64,000 nt of DNA, taken from contig NZ_JBEJGY010000004.1 of NCBI RefSeq assembly GCF_040253615.1, positions 4,526,001 through 4,590,000 on the forward strand. The letters are read 5' to 3'. Both the position numbers and the translations under genes were made by a program. The notes beneath the pieces are model-generated. The model was not told where the DNA came from and searched no databases. It saw nothing but the letters and a program-made list of their open reading frames with translations. The DNA comes from Streptomyces sp. Edi4 (GTDB taxonomy: Bacteria; Actinomycetota; Actinomycetes; Streptomycetales; Streptomycetaceae). This document shows, piece by piece, positions 16,012-23,685 of this stretch (positions are counted from its first letter, which is position 1; each line of letters begins with the position of its first letter).

Positions 16012-17157
16012 TCAGGCGCGCGAGGGCTCGACGACCCAACTGCCCTTGCGCAGAACGCCCTTGACCGCGAAGTCGCCGTCCAGGACCACCAGGTCGGCGT
16101 CCTTGCCGGGTTCGAGCGAGCCGACCTTGTCGTCGAGGCCGAGCAGCCGGGCCGGGTTGGCGGAGATCGCCCGCACGGTGTCCTCGACGCTCAGGCCGTC
16201 GACCGTCACCGACCGCTGGAAGGCGCGGTCCAGGGTGAGCGTGGAGCCCGCGATGGAGCCGCCCTCCACCAGGCGCGCCACCCCCTGTTTGACCTCGACC
16301 TCCAGCGGGCCCAGGTGGTAGAGCCCGTCGCCGAACCCGGCCGCGTCCATGGCGTCGGTGATGAACGCGACACGGGCGGCGCCCTTGTGCCGGAAGGCCA
16401 GTTCGAGGGCGGCGGGGTGCAGATGCGTACCGTCGTTGATCAGCTCGACGGTGACCCGCTCGTCCTCCAGGAGCGCCGCGATCGGACCCGGCTCGCGGTG
16501 GCCGAGCGGGGGCATCGCGTTGAAGAGGTGGGTGGCGACGGTGGCGCCCGCCTCGATGGCCTCCACCGTCTGCTCGTACGAGGCGTCGGTGTGGCCGATC
16601 GCGGCGATGACGCCGTGCTCGGCCAGCAGGCGTACGGAGTCGAGGCCGCCGGGCAGCTCGGTGGCGAGCGTGACCATCTTCGCGGTGCCGCGCGCGGCGT
16701 CCAGCAGCTTGCGCACCTCGGCCGGGTCGGGATCGCGCAGCAGGCTCTCGCTGTGGGCGCCCTTGCGGCAGGGCGAGATGAACGGGCCCTCGAAGTGGAT
16801 GCCGGCCAGGTCGCCCTGCTCGACCAGCTCGGACAGCAGGCCGGCGCGCTGGGCGAGCGCGTCCATCTCGCCGGTCACCGTGGAGGCGACCACGGTGGTG
16901 GTGCCGTGCAGGCGGTGGGTGCGCACGCCTTTGAGGACGTCCTCGACGCTGCCGTTGGTGAAGGAGGCACCGCCGCCGCCGTGGTTGTGCGTGTCGACGA
17001 AGCCCGGCACGATCCAGTGGCCCGACAGGTCGAGCGCGGGCGCGTCGGCGGGGGCCGCTCCGGAGATGGTGGTGCCGTCGATGACCACGCGTCCGTTCTC
17101 GACGACCCCGGTCGGGAGGACGACACGGGCGCCCGAGAGAACTAGCGATGCGGCCAT
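16012..17157 (-). CDS. nagA: N-acetylglucosamine-6-phosphate deacetylase
   Basis: 381 residues of the amidohydrolase fold. Metal and catalytic elements are all present: VDTHNHGG, HFEGPFIS (metal Glu), IGHTDAS, THLFNAMPP and FITDAMDAAG (catalytic Asp). The enzyme removes acetate from GlcNAc-6-P to give GlcN-6-P, linking chitin and cell-wall amino sugars to metabolism and to the DasR effector pool. The start ATG overlaps the nagK stop (TGATG), so the two should be translationally coupled. S. coelicolor SCO4284 is the orthologue by sequence and position. Confidence 0.95.
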   Translation of the reverse strand: MAASLVLSGARVVLPTGVVENGRVVIDGTTISGAAPADAPALDLSGHWIVPGFVDTHNHGGGGASFTNGSVEDVLKGVRTHRLHGTTTVVASTVTGEMDALAQRAGLLSELVEQGDLAGIHFEGPFISPCRKGAHSESLLRDPDPAEVRKLLDAARGTAKMVTLATELPGGLDSVRLLAEHGVIAAIGHTDASYEQTVEAIEAGATVATHLFNAMPPLGHREPGPIAALLEDERVTVELINDGTHLHPAALELAFRHKGAARVAFITDAMDAAGFGDGLYHLGPLEVEVKQGVARLVEGGSIAGSTLTLDRAFQRSVTVDGLSVEDTVRAISANPARLLGLDDKVGSLEPGKDADLVVLDGDFAVKGVLRKGSWVVEPSRA

Positions 17158-18299
17158 CAGGCGGATACCTCACTGGAGTGGGGGTGGTCGGGGTGGTCGG
17201 GGTGGTTGGGGTGGCCGGAGTGGTCGGAGCGGTTGGAGTGGCTGGGGCCGGAGGCGGGGGACTCTGTGGGGTTGGTGGTCCGAGTGGTCTTCGTTGGCTT
17301 GGCTGCCTTGGCCGTCTCGGTGGCGTGCGTGGTCGTGGCGTGCGAGGTCCCGGTGACCAGGTCCCAGGCGAGCAGGCCCGCGCCCAGACATCCGGCGGTG
17401 TCCCCGAGGGCCGCCGGAACGATCTCGGGCAGCTTCTGGAACGTCACCCGCTCCTGGACGGCGGCCCGCAGCGGTACGAACAAGGTTTCCCCGGCTTCGG
17501 CGAGTCCGCCACCGATGATCAGCACTCGGGGGTCGAGCAGGGTGAGCGCGGTGACCAGGCCGTCCGCGAGCGCGTCGATCGCCTCGTGCCACACGGCGAG
17601 CGCGCGGGCATCGCCGGATTCGACGGCCTTGGCACAGTCGGCGGCGTCCGCCTCCGGGTCGCCGCTCGCCTCGGCCCAGGCCAGCGACACCGCGGAGGCG
17701 GAGGCCAGCCGTTCCAGACAGCCCCGCTGTCCGCAGGGGCACTCGACGCCGCCGGGGCGTACGACGATGTGGCCGATCTCCCCGGCGAAACCGTGCGCGC
17801 CCGGCTCGACGCGGCCGTCGATGCCGATGGCGCCCGCGATCCCGGTGCCCAGCGGCACGAACAGGAAGCGGTCGGTGCCGTTGCCCGCGCCGATGCGGCC
17901 CTCGGCGAGACCGCCGGTGCGTACGTCATGGCCGAGCGCGACCGGCACGCCGCGCAGCCGCTCGCTGAGCAGCCGGCGCATGGGCACATCGCGCCAGCCG
18001 AGATTGGCCGCGTACGTGGCGATGCCGTGCTCGGCGTCCACGATGCCGGGTACGGCGACGCCGGCCGCGACGGCGCTCTCGCCGAAGTGGCGCTCGCCGT
18101 ACGCCAGCAGTTCACCGGCGAAGTCGAGGATCGACTCGACAACAGCGTCGGGCCCGCGCTCCCTGCCGGTGGCCCTGCGCGCCTCGTACAGGAGCGGGGG
18201 AGGGCCGGGGGGTTGTCCCCCGGGCAGCGCGGTTTCCGCCCCGACCAGGGCGGCTTTCATCCCGGTGCCGCCCACATCCAGGGCGATGACGTGTCTCAC
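17157..18299 (-). CDS. nagK: N-acetylglucosamine kinase, ROK family
   Basis: 380 residues from GTG 18299. ATP-binding loop ALDVGGTGMKAALVG, a GHD catalytic motif (VALGHDVRTGG), the second phosphate loop PLGTGIAGAI and the ROK zinc motif CPCGQRGCLE are all intact. It would phosphorylate GlcNAc, from chitin or recycled wall, before NagA acts. The last 50-60 residues are an unusual Thr/Lys then His/Pro/Ser/Asn tail (for example HPNHPDHPDHPHSS). It is encoded by a GGGGTGGTC-type DNA repeat and is absent from ordinary ROK kinases. A dre-like site lies 29 bp upstream of the start. Confidence 0.92.
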   Translation of the reverse strand: MRHVIALDVGGTGMKAALVGAETALPGGQPPGPPPLLYEARRATGRERGPDAVVESILDFAGELLAYGERHFGESAVAAGVAVPGIVDAEHGIATYAANLGWRDVPMRRLLSERLRGVPVALGHDVRTGGLAEGRIGAGNGTDRFLFVPLGTGIAGAIGIDGRVEPGAHGFAGEIGHIVVRPGGVECPCGQRGCLERLASASAVSLAWAEASGDPEADAADCAKAVESGDARALAVWHEAIDALADGLVTALTLLDPRVLIIGGGLAEAGETLFVPLRAAVQERVTFQKLPEIVPAALGDTAGCLGAGLLAWDLVTGTSHATTTHATETAKAAKPTKTTRTTNPTESPASGPSHSNRSDHSGHPNHPDHPDHPHSSEVSA

Positions 18300-18327
18300 G
18301 GTACCCAGTCTCGCGCCAACACCCACT

Positions 18328-18343
18328 AAAGGTCTAGTCCACT
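18328..18343. promoter_or_regulatory. DasR operator (dre)-like site before nagK
   Basis: AAAGGTCTAGTCCACT matches 13 of 16 positions of the ideal palindrome AGTGGTCTAGACCACT. It is placed to repress nagK-nagA. DasR control of these genes is established in S. coelicolor; the site here is read by eye. Confidence 0.8.
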
Positions 18344-18425
18344 CGCCGGATGAGGTAGAAAGCGCTTTCCGTGCCCAAAGTTTCCCAATGTACCCTTGCA
18401 CCGGGCGTTGCGGAAGCGATATGCG

Positions 18426-18441
18426 ACTGGTGTAGACCTCA
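18426..18441. promoter_or_regulatory. Second dre-like site, before the solute-binding protein gene
   Basis: ACTGGTGTAGACCTCA keeps the TGGT-TAGACC core (about 12 of 16 matches). It lies 95 bp upstream of the GTG of the solute-binding protein and 83 bp from the first site, so a divergent DasR-controlled promoter region is likely. Confidence 0.7.
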
Positions 18442-18535
18442 TCCCCCCGTATGAGGAAAAATCGCAGCTCACAAACAGGACGTCACGGGGGACCGACTGG
18501 ATCCGCGAGGATCACCAACGAGGGTGGGATAGCGC

Positions 18536-19801
18536 GTGCGCAGGCGCTTCTTGGGCTTGACCGCGGCGGTTGCCGCATTCGGTATGACGGCAGTGCTCTC
18601 GGGGTGCGGCGGCCAGAGCGGGTCCGGTGACGTCACCCTCAAGCTGGTGGCCGCCGACTACGACATAGCCGGCGGCAACACGACGAAGACGTACTGGCAC
18701 AACGTGGTCGCGGAGTTCGAGAAGAAGAACCCGGGCATCAAGGTCGACGTCCAGATCTTCTCCTGGGACGTGGTGGACGCCAAGGTCGCCGAGATGGTCA
18801 AGGCCGGCCACGCCCCCGACATCGCGCAGATCGGCGCGTACTCCGACTACGCGGCGACCGGCAAGCTCTACAGCGCCGACCAGCTGCTCTCCATCCCCGT
18901 CGAGGCCAACTTCCTGGCCCCGCTGGCCGACGCGGGCAACGTGCGACGCGTCCAGTACGGCATGCCGTTCGTGGCCTCCACGCGCCTGCTCTTCTACAAC
19001 CAGACGCTGTTCGACGAGGCGCACATCAAGCCGCCCACCACCTGGGCGGAGCTCGCGTCCGACGCCAAGGCGCTCAAGGCCAAGGGGGTGAAGACCCCCT
19101 TCGCGCTGCCGCTGGGCAGTGAGGAGGCGCAGGCCGAGACCATGATGTGGATGCTCAGCGGCAACGGCGGCTACACCAACACCGTCGACGGCTACGACAT
19201 CGACTCGCCCGAGAACATCCAGACCTTCGAGTGGCTGAAGGCCAACCTGGTCGACACCGAGCTGACCGGCCCGGTCGCACCCGGCAAGCTCAACCGGCAG
19301 GACGCTTTCGACGCGTTCGCCAAGGGTGAGGTGGGCATGCTCAACGGCCACCCCTCCCTGATGGAGGCGGCCAAGAAGAAGGGCATCAAGTTCGGCATGG
19401 TTCCGTTGCCCGGCCAGAACGGGCAGGCCAAGGCGACGATGGGTGTCGCCGACTGGATCATGGGCTTCAAGCAGGGCGGGCACCGGGCGCAGATCGGGAA
19501 GTTCCTGGACTTCACGTTCTCCGACGCCAACGTGCTCAAGTTCGCCGACCAGTACGACCTGCTGCCGTCCACGGTGTCGGGGTCCACGGCGATGGCGGCC
19601 GACGCAGGCCACAAGGAACTCAAGCCGTTCCTGGCCGCGCTGCCCACGTCGGAGCTGCCGCCCGTGGGCAAGACGTCGTGGCCGAAGGTGAGCGAAACGG
19701 TCAAGAAGAAGATCGGCACGGCGCTGATGCCGGGGGGTTCGCCGAGGGCGGTGTTGCAGGACATCGCGAAGGTGGCTACGGATGCGGACAATGCGGAGTA
19801 G
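18536..19801 (+). CDS. ABC transporter extracellular sugar-binding lipoprotein
   Basis: 421 residues from GTG 18536, with GAGGGTGGGA as ribosome site. The signal peptide ends in the lipobox LSGC (Cys24). The rest is a family 1 (MalE-like) solute-binding protein, with a TYWHNVVAEFEKKNPGIKVDV start and a KPPTTWAELASDAKAL hinge segment. It should bind a sugar or amino sugar outside the membrane and pass it to a permease. No permease or ATPase gene is nearby, so it is an orphan, perhaps sharing subunits encoded elsewhere (the MsiK ATPase is commonly shared in Streptomyces). It is divergent from nagK with dre-like sites between them. Confidence 0.92.
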   Translation: MRRRFLGLTAAVAAFGMTAVLSGCGGQSGSGDVTLKLVAADYDIAGGNTTKTYWHNVVAEFEKKNPGIKVDVQIFSWDVVDAKVAEMVKAGHAPDIAQIGAYSDYAATGKLYSADQLLSIPVEANFLAPLADAGNVRRVQYGMPFVASTRLLFYNQTLFDEAHIKPPTTWAELASDAKALKAKGVKTPFALPLGSEEAQAETMMWMLSGNGGYTNTVDGYDIDSPENIQTFEWLKANLVDTELTGPVAPGKLNRQDAFDAFAKGEVGMLNGHPSLMEAAKKKGIKFGMVPLPGQNGQAKATMGVADWIMGFKQGGHRAQIGKFLDFTFSDANVLKFADQYDLLPSTVSGSTAMAADAGHKELKPFLAALPTSELPPVGKTSWPKVSETVKKKIGTALMPGGSPRAVLQDIAKVATDADNAE

Positions 19802-19814
19802 GTAGGTGGGGGGT

Positions 19815-20140
19815 GGGGGGTTTGCCCACCCGCCCGCCCGTGCGGCGGGGTTGGGTGGGGTGGCCCTCGACCCTGGGGGTTTGCCCGCCCGTCCGTGCGG
19901 CGGGGTGGATGGGTTGGTCCCCGGTCCTGGAGGCTTGCGTGCCCGGCCTCCCGTGTGGCCGGGTGGATGGGTTGACGCCCAACCCCGGAGGGTTGCCTGC
20001 CCGGCCGCCCGTGCGGCGGGTGTATGGGTTGGTCCCCGGTCCTGGGGGTTTGCCCGCCCGGCCCACCCGTGCGGCGGGGCGGATGCGTAGGGCCCCTGAC
20101 CCTGGGGGCGGGTTCCCGGGTTGCCCGTGCGGCGGGGCGG
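19815..20140. repeat. Degenerate ~60-bp tandem repeats (GTTTGCCCGCCC...GTGCGGCGGGGTGG)
   Basis: Five to six imperfect units each contain a GGGGGTTTGCCC or similar start and a CCGTGCGGCGGGG block followed by TGGATGGGTTGGTCCCCGGT. They follow the solute-binding protein gene. The block 19819-19858 occurs as an exact reverse complement near 23510-23550 and again near 23642. Confidence 0.85.
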
Positions 20141-20239
20141 GTCCCCGTCCCCTGGGCTCCGCCACGGGCCCGGCGCTCTTCCCGGGTGCGGGGAGCGTGC
20201 GGCAGGCAACCGCGCCCCGTTCGGGACGGCCGCTGGTTT

Positions 20240-20410
20240 TTTGGGGGGCGCGGGGAACTGCGCGACCAGCCACGCACGGTCCGGGGTTGAGGACGGTGCC
20301 AGGGGCGCGGGCAGCTGTGCGGGAATGGCGTTCGGTCGGGGTCGGCGGCGTATTTTGGGGGCGCGGGGAACTGCGCGACCAGCCCCACGCACGGTCCGAG
20401 GCCGAAGGCG
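20240..20410. repeat. Three copies of the dispersed GGGGCGCGGGGAACTGCGCG element
   Basis: Copies start near 20245, 20300 (diverged, GGGGCGCGGGCAGCTGTGCG) and 20357. Two continue with ACCAGCC...CACGCACGGTCCG as elsewhere in the window. No gene is visible between 19802 and 20506. Confidence 0.85.
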
Positions 20411-20506
20411 ATGTCAGGGGCGCGAGCCCGCACGCCCTCGCTCCGGCAGCGGCAGCGCCAACGCGCATCGACGGGTTCGACGGGTTCGACGGCTGGGGGG
20501 CCAGAA

Positions 20507-21106
20507 ATGCTGACCGGGGTCGTGATCGACGCGGTGGATGTCCCGCGCATGGAGCGCTTCTGGCTGGACGCCACACAGGGCCGCACCGGCGGCCTGCGCC
20601 TGCGGTTCGAGCCGACCGCGAGGCAGAAGCCGGCCCACAAGAACCGACTCCACCTCGACCTGGCCGGCGGCCCGAACTGGCAGGACGAGGTGGCGCGCCT
20701 GCGCACACTCGGTGCGACGCGGGCCGACATCGGCCAGGGAGATGTCCCATGGGACGTGCTGGCCGATCCGGAGGGAAACGAGTTCTGCGTATTGCGTCCC
20801 GGCCACCCCGGCGTGCTGGCCGACTCCGGCCTGGTCGCGATCTGCCTCGACGTCGCCGAGGAGGACCGCTTCGCGCAGTCGGCCTTCTGGCAGTCCGAGG
20901 CCGACTGGCACGCGGCCGAGTCCCACGAGTGGGGCGTCCGGCTGCGTCGGAGCCCCACGAGCGCGGTCGCGCTGGTGATGGGGCCGCCTGCGGCGCCGAA
21001 GGCGGCACGGAACAGGCTGCGCCTGGAGGTGGCTCATCCCGACCGGGAGCCGGGCGAGTTCCGCGATCCCGCCGGAAACGAGTACCACGTCACGTGCAAC
21101 GGGTAG
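20507..21106 (+). CDS. VOC (glyoxalase-like) family protein
   Basis: 199 residues with two vicinal-oxygen-chelate half-domains. The first ends in PWDVLADPEGNEFCVLRP (about 78-95), the second in EFRDPAGNEYHVTCNG at the C-terminus. The paired DPxGNEF/Y motifs are typical of the 'VOC family protein/glyoxalase-like' proteins common in Streptomyces. Residues HLDL and the terminal Glu could bind metal, but the substrate is unknown. The ATG at 20507 follows a short TCGACGGGT tandem repeat with no strong ribosome site. Confidence 0.85.
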   Translation: MLTGVVIDAVDVPRMERFWLDATQGRTGGLRLRFEPTARQKPAHKNRLHLDLAGGPNWQDEVARLRTLGATRADIGQGDVPWDVLADPEGNEFCVLRPGHPGVLADSGLVAICLDVAEEDRFAQSAFWQSEADWHAAESHEWGVRLRRSPTSAVALVMGPPAAPKAARNRLRLEVAHPDREPGEFRDPAGNEYHVTCNG

Positions 21107-21193
21107 ATGGCTGATCGTGCCCCCAGCGCGCCGCACCCCCATCCCACCCCGGAGGGTTCGGGGGAGGGGGTAGGAACGGGAGGGGAAGCTACC

Positions 21194-22273
21194 GTGGACC
21201 ACATGACCGAAGAGCCCAGAACCGCCCCCCCGGCCAGCGCCCCCGGCGCCACCCCGGCGAACGCGCTGGGCCCGGCCCGAAACCCCGCCCCGGCCACCGC
21301 CGAGGACGTGACCCGGCCCGCGATCCCGGATGGCTCGCCCTTGGCCGCTGCTGCGGATGCGACTCGGGCCGCCATTCCGGATGGCTCGCCTCTGGCCGCT
21401 GCTGCGGATGCGACGCGGCCCGCGATCCCGGATAGCTCGCCTCTGGCCGCTGCTGCGGATGGGACGCGGTCCGCGATCCCGGATGGCTCGCCCCTGGCCG
21501 CCGCTGCGGACGTGACCCGGCCCGCCATCCCGGACGGCACAACCCCGGCCGCCGCTGCGGACGTGACCCGAACCGTCATTCCGGACGACACGACCCCGCA
21601 CAGCCCCGCGCCCGGCGCGCAGGAAGACCTCGCGCACACCCCCGCGCAGGACACCGGGGCCAGGACCACCCCCGGTCCGCAGGACAGCGGGACTGCCCCC
21701 ACTCCGCAGCGCGCCGGGACCCGCCCCGCCCCGCCGGACACCGATGCCACCCCCACCCCGCCGGACACCGGGACCACCCGGACCCCGCCGGACACCGAGT
21801 CCATGACCACCCCGCCGAACACCGGGGCCGAGGCCGCCCCCACCCCGCCGAACACCGCAGCCGAGGCCAGCCCCACCCCGCCGAACACCGCAGCCGAGGC
21901 CACCCCCACCCCGCCGAACACCGCAGCCGAGGCCACCCCCACCCCGCCGAACACCGGGGCCGCCAGGACCAGCCCCACCCCGCCGAACACCGAAGCCAAC
22001 CCCACCCTGGACGCCCCCACTCCCACCCCCCTGAACGCCCGCACCCGCACCCCCCTGGACCCCCGCTCCCGCGCCACCCTCCACATGGAATCCCGCTCCT
22101 GGCCCACCCCCGGCGCCAAGGAACGGGCCATCCGCGAAGAGCTCGGGATGTCCCCCACCCGCTACTACCAGCTGCTCAACACCCTCCTCGACGACCCCCG
22201 CGCCCTCGCTCACGACCCCGTCACGGTCAACCGTCTGCGCCGCCTGCGCGCGGCACACCGCGACCGTCGCTGA
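21194..22273 (+). CDS. DUF3263 protein with a long, internally repeated N-terminal extension
   Basis: 359 residues from GTG 21194, chosen because GGGAGGGGAAG lies 5-8 nt before it. The last 75 residues match DUF3263: ESRSWPTPGAKERAIREELG, then SPTRYYQLLNTLLDDPRALA and VTVNRLRRLRAAH. This is a small helix-turn-helix-like actinobacterial domain. The N-terminal 280 residues are low-complexity. Six units of about 17 residues (xTRPAIPDGSPLAAAAD) are followed by many 11-13-residue TPPNTAAEA units. Ordinary DUF3263 proteins are far shorter, so the extension looks like recent in-frame repeat expansion. It follows the VOC gene by 87 bp. Confidence 0.8.
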   Translation: MDHMTEEPRTAPPASAPGATPANALGPARNPAPATAEDVTRPAIPDGSPLAAAADATRAAIPDGSPLAAAADATRPAIPDSSPLAAAADGTRSAIPDGSPLAAAADVTRPAIPDGTTPAAAADVTRTVIPDDTTPHSPAPGAQEDLAHTPAQDTGARTTPGPQDSGTAPTPQRAGTRPAPPDTDATPTPPDTGTTRTPPDTESMTTPPNTGAEAAPTPPNTAAEASPTPPNTAAEATPTPPNTAAEATPTPPNTGAARTSPTPPNTEANPTLDAPTPTPLNARTRTPLDPRSRATLHMESRSWPTPGAKERAIREELGMSPTRYYQLLNTLLDDPRALAHDPVTVNRLRRLRAAHRDRR

Positions 22274-22340
22274 CCCACGCGCCGTTGCGCCATACGTGCC
22301 CCCCGCCCCCGCTCGCCCCGGCCCCTATAAGGTCAAGCGC

Positions 22341-23180
22341 ATGGGAAGCCAACCGGAAACCCTGCCGACCCCCGCCACCCAGTCCGGCCGCGAGGGGCTT
22401 GCCGCCATCCTCGCGAGGCCCGGCCGCGCTGTCGTCGCGCTCGATTTCGACGGCACGCTCGCCCAGATCGTCGCCGACCCCGAGCAGGCCAGAGCCCACC
22501 CCGACGCCGTGCCGGCCCTGGCCGCACTGGCCCCGCATGTGGCATCCGTCGCCGTGGTCACCGGCCGCCCGGCCGGGGTCGCGGTCCGCTACGGAGGCTT
22601 CGCGGGTGTACCAGGCCTTGAGCACCTGGTGGTCCTCGGCCACTACGGCGCCGAACGCTGGGACGCCGTCACCGGCACCGTCCACACCCCCGCTCCCCAC
22701 CCCGGCGTCGCCGCCGCCCGCGCGGAACTCCCCGGAGTCCTGGAGACGCACGGCGCCTGGCGCGGCACCTGGATCGAGGAGAAGGGCCAGGCCGTCGCGG
22801 TCCACACCCGCAGGGCGCGCGACCCCGAGGCCGCCTACGAGGCCCTGCGCGAACCCCTCGCCGACCTCGCGACCCGTCACGGCCTCGTCCTCGAACCCGG
22901 CCGGATGGTCCTGGAGTTGAGGCCCCCCGGCATGGACAAGGGCGTGGCGCTGGCAGCGTATGTACGCGAGGTGGGCGCGGAGTCGATCCTGTACGCGGGC
23001 GACGACCTGGGCGACCTGCCCGCGTTCGCCGCCGTGGAAAAACTCCGCTCGGACGGCACGCCGGGCCTCCTGGTGGCCGCGGACACGGTCATAGAGGACC
23101 TGTCCGACCGAGCAGACCTCCGCCTGAACGGCCCCGAGTCGGTAACGGCCTTCCTCAAGGCCCTGGCCACGCACATGTAG
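22341..23180 (+). CDS. otsB: Trehalose-6-phosphate phosphatase
   Basis: 279 residues, HAD superfamily. All motifs are present: nucleophile motif LDFDGTLAQIV (about 35-45), VVTGRP, GHYGAERW, the GMDKGVAL Lys motif and YAGDDLGD (acidic motif). The enzyme dephosphorylates trehalose-6-phosphate to trehalose, a spore and osmotic protectant. ATG 22341 (MGSQPETL) is preferred over an upstream in-frame ATG because AAGG lies before it. The matching synthase otsA lies 0.5 kb away on the opposite strand, so the pair is convergent rather than an operon. Confidence 0.93.
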   Translation: MGSQPETLPTPATQSGREGLAAILARPGRAVVALDFDGTLAQIVADPEQARAHPDAVPALAALAPHVASVAVVTGRPAGVAVRYGGFAGVPGLEHLVVLGHYGAERWDAVTGTVHTPAPHPGVAAARAELPGVLETHGAWRGTWIEEKGQAVAVHTRRARDPEAAYEALREPLADLATRHGLVLEPGRMVLELRPPGMDKGVALAAYVREVGAESILYAGDDLGDLPAFAAVEKLRSDGTPGLLVAADTVIEDLSDRADLRLNGPESVTAFLKALATHM

Positions 23181-23189
23181 TCAGCGGGA

Positions 23190-23685
23190 GGCGCCCCCCT
23201 CGGGGGCCCGGGAACACGCCCTCGGAGGTCCAGGGGGCCAGGGTCCTACCCCCTGGGGGTCCAGGGGGCCAGGGTCCTACCCCCTGGGGGTCCAGGGTCC
23301 ACCCCCTGGGGGCCCGGGGCCCTGCCTCCTGGAGGTACCAGGGCCCTGCCTCCTGGAGGTACCAGGGCCCTCCCTCCTGGGAGGCCAGAACCCTGCCTCC
23401 TGGGGGTCCAGGGCCTCGCCCCCTGGGGGTGCAGGGGGCGAAGCCCCCGCCGGGGTCCGAGGGGCAGCGCCCCTCAGGGGGTCTGGGGCGCAGCCCCAGG
23501 GCTCAGCCCACCCAACCCCGCCGCACGGGCGGGCGGGTGGGCAAACCCCCGGGGTCCGGGGCGCAGCCCCAGTGGCAGGCCCGGCACCTTTCGGCCGGGC
23601 GCCTGCAAACCCCCGGGGTCGGGGCGCAGCCCCAGGGCTCAGCCCACCCAACCCCGCCGCACGGGCGGGCGGGTGGGAAAACCCC
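23190..23685. repeat. Repeat-packed spacer between otsB and otsA
   Basis: From 23190 to 23450 there are about nine degenerate ~30-bp units of the CCAGGGGGCCAGGGTCCTAC/CCCCTGGGGGT type, strongly self-complementary. From 23500 to 23684 two copies of CACCCAACCCCGCCGCACGG plus GCGGGCGGGTGGG occur, the exact reverse complement of the block at 19819-19858. A GTCTGGGGCGCAGCCCCAG hairpin recurs. No gene is seen. Confidence 0.85.
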
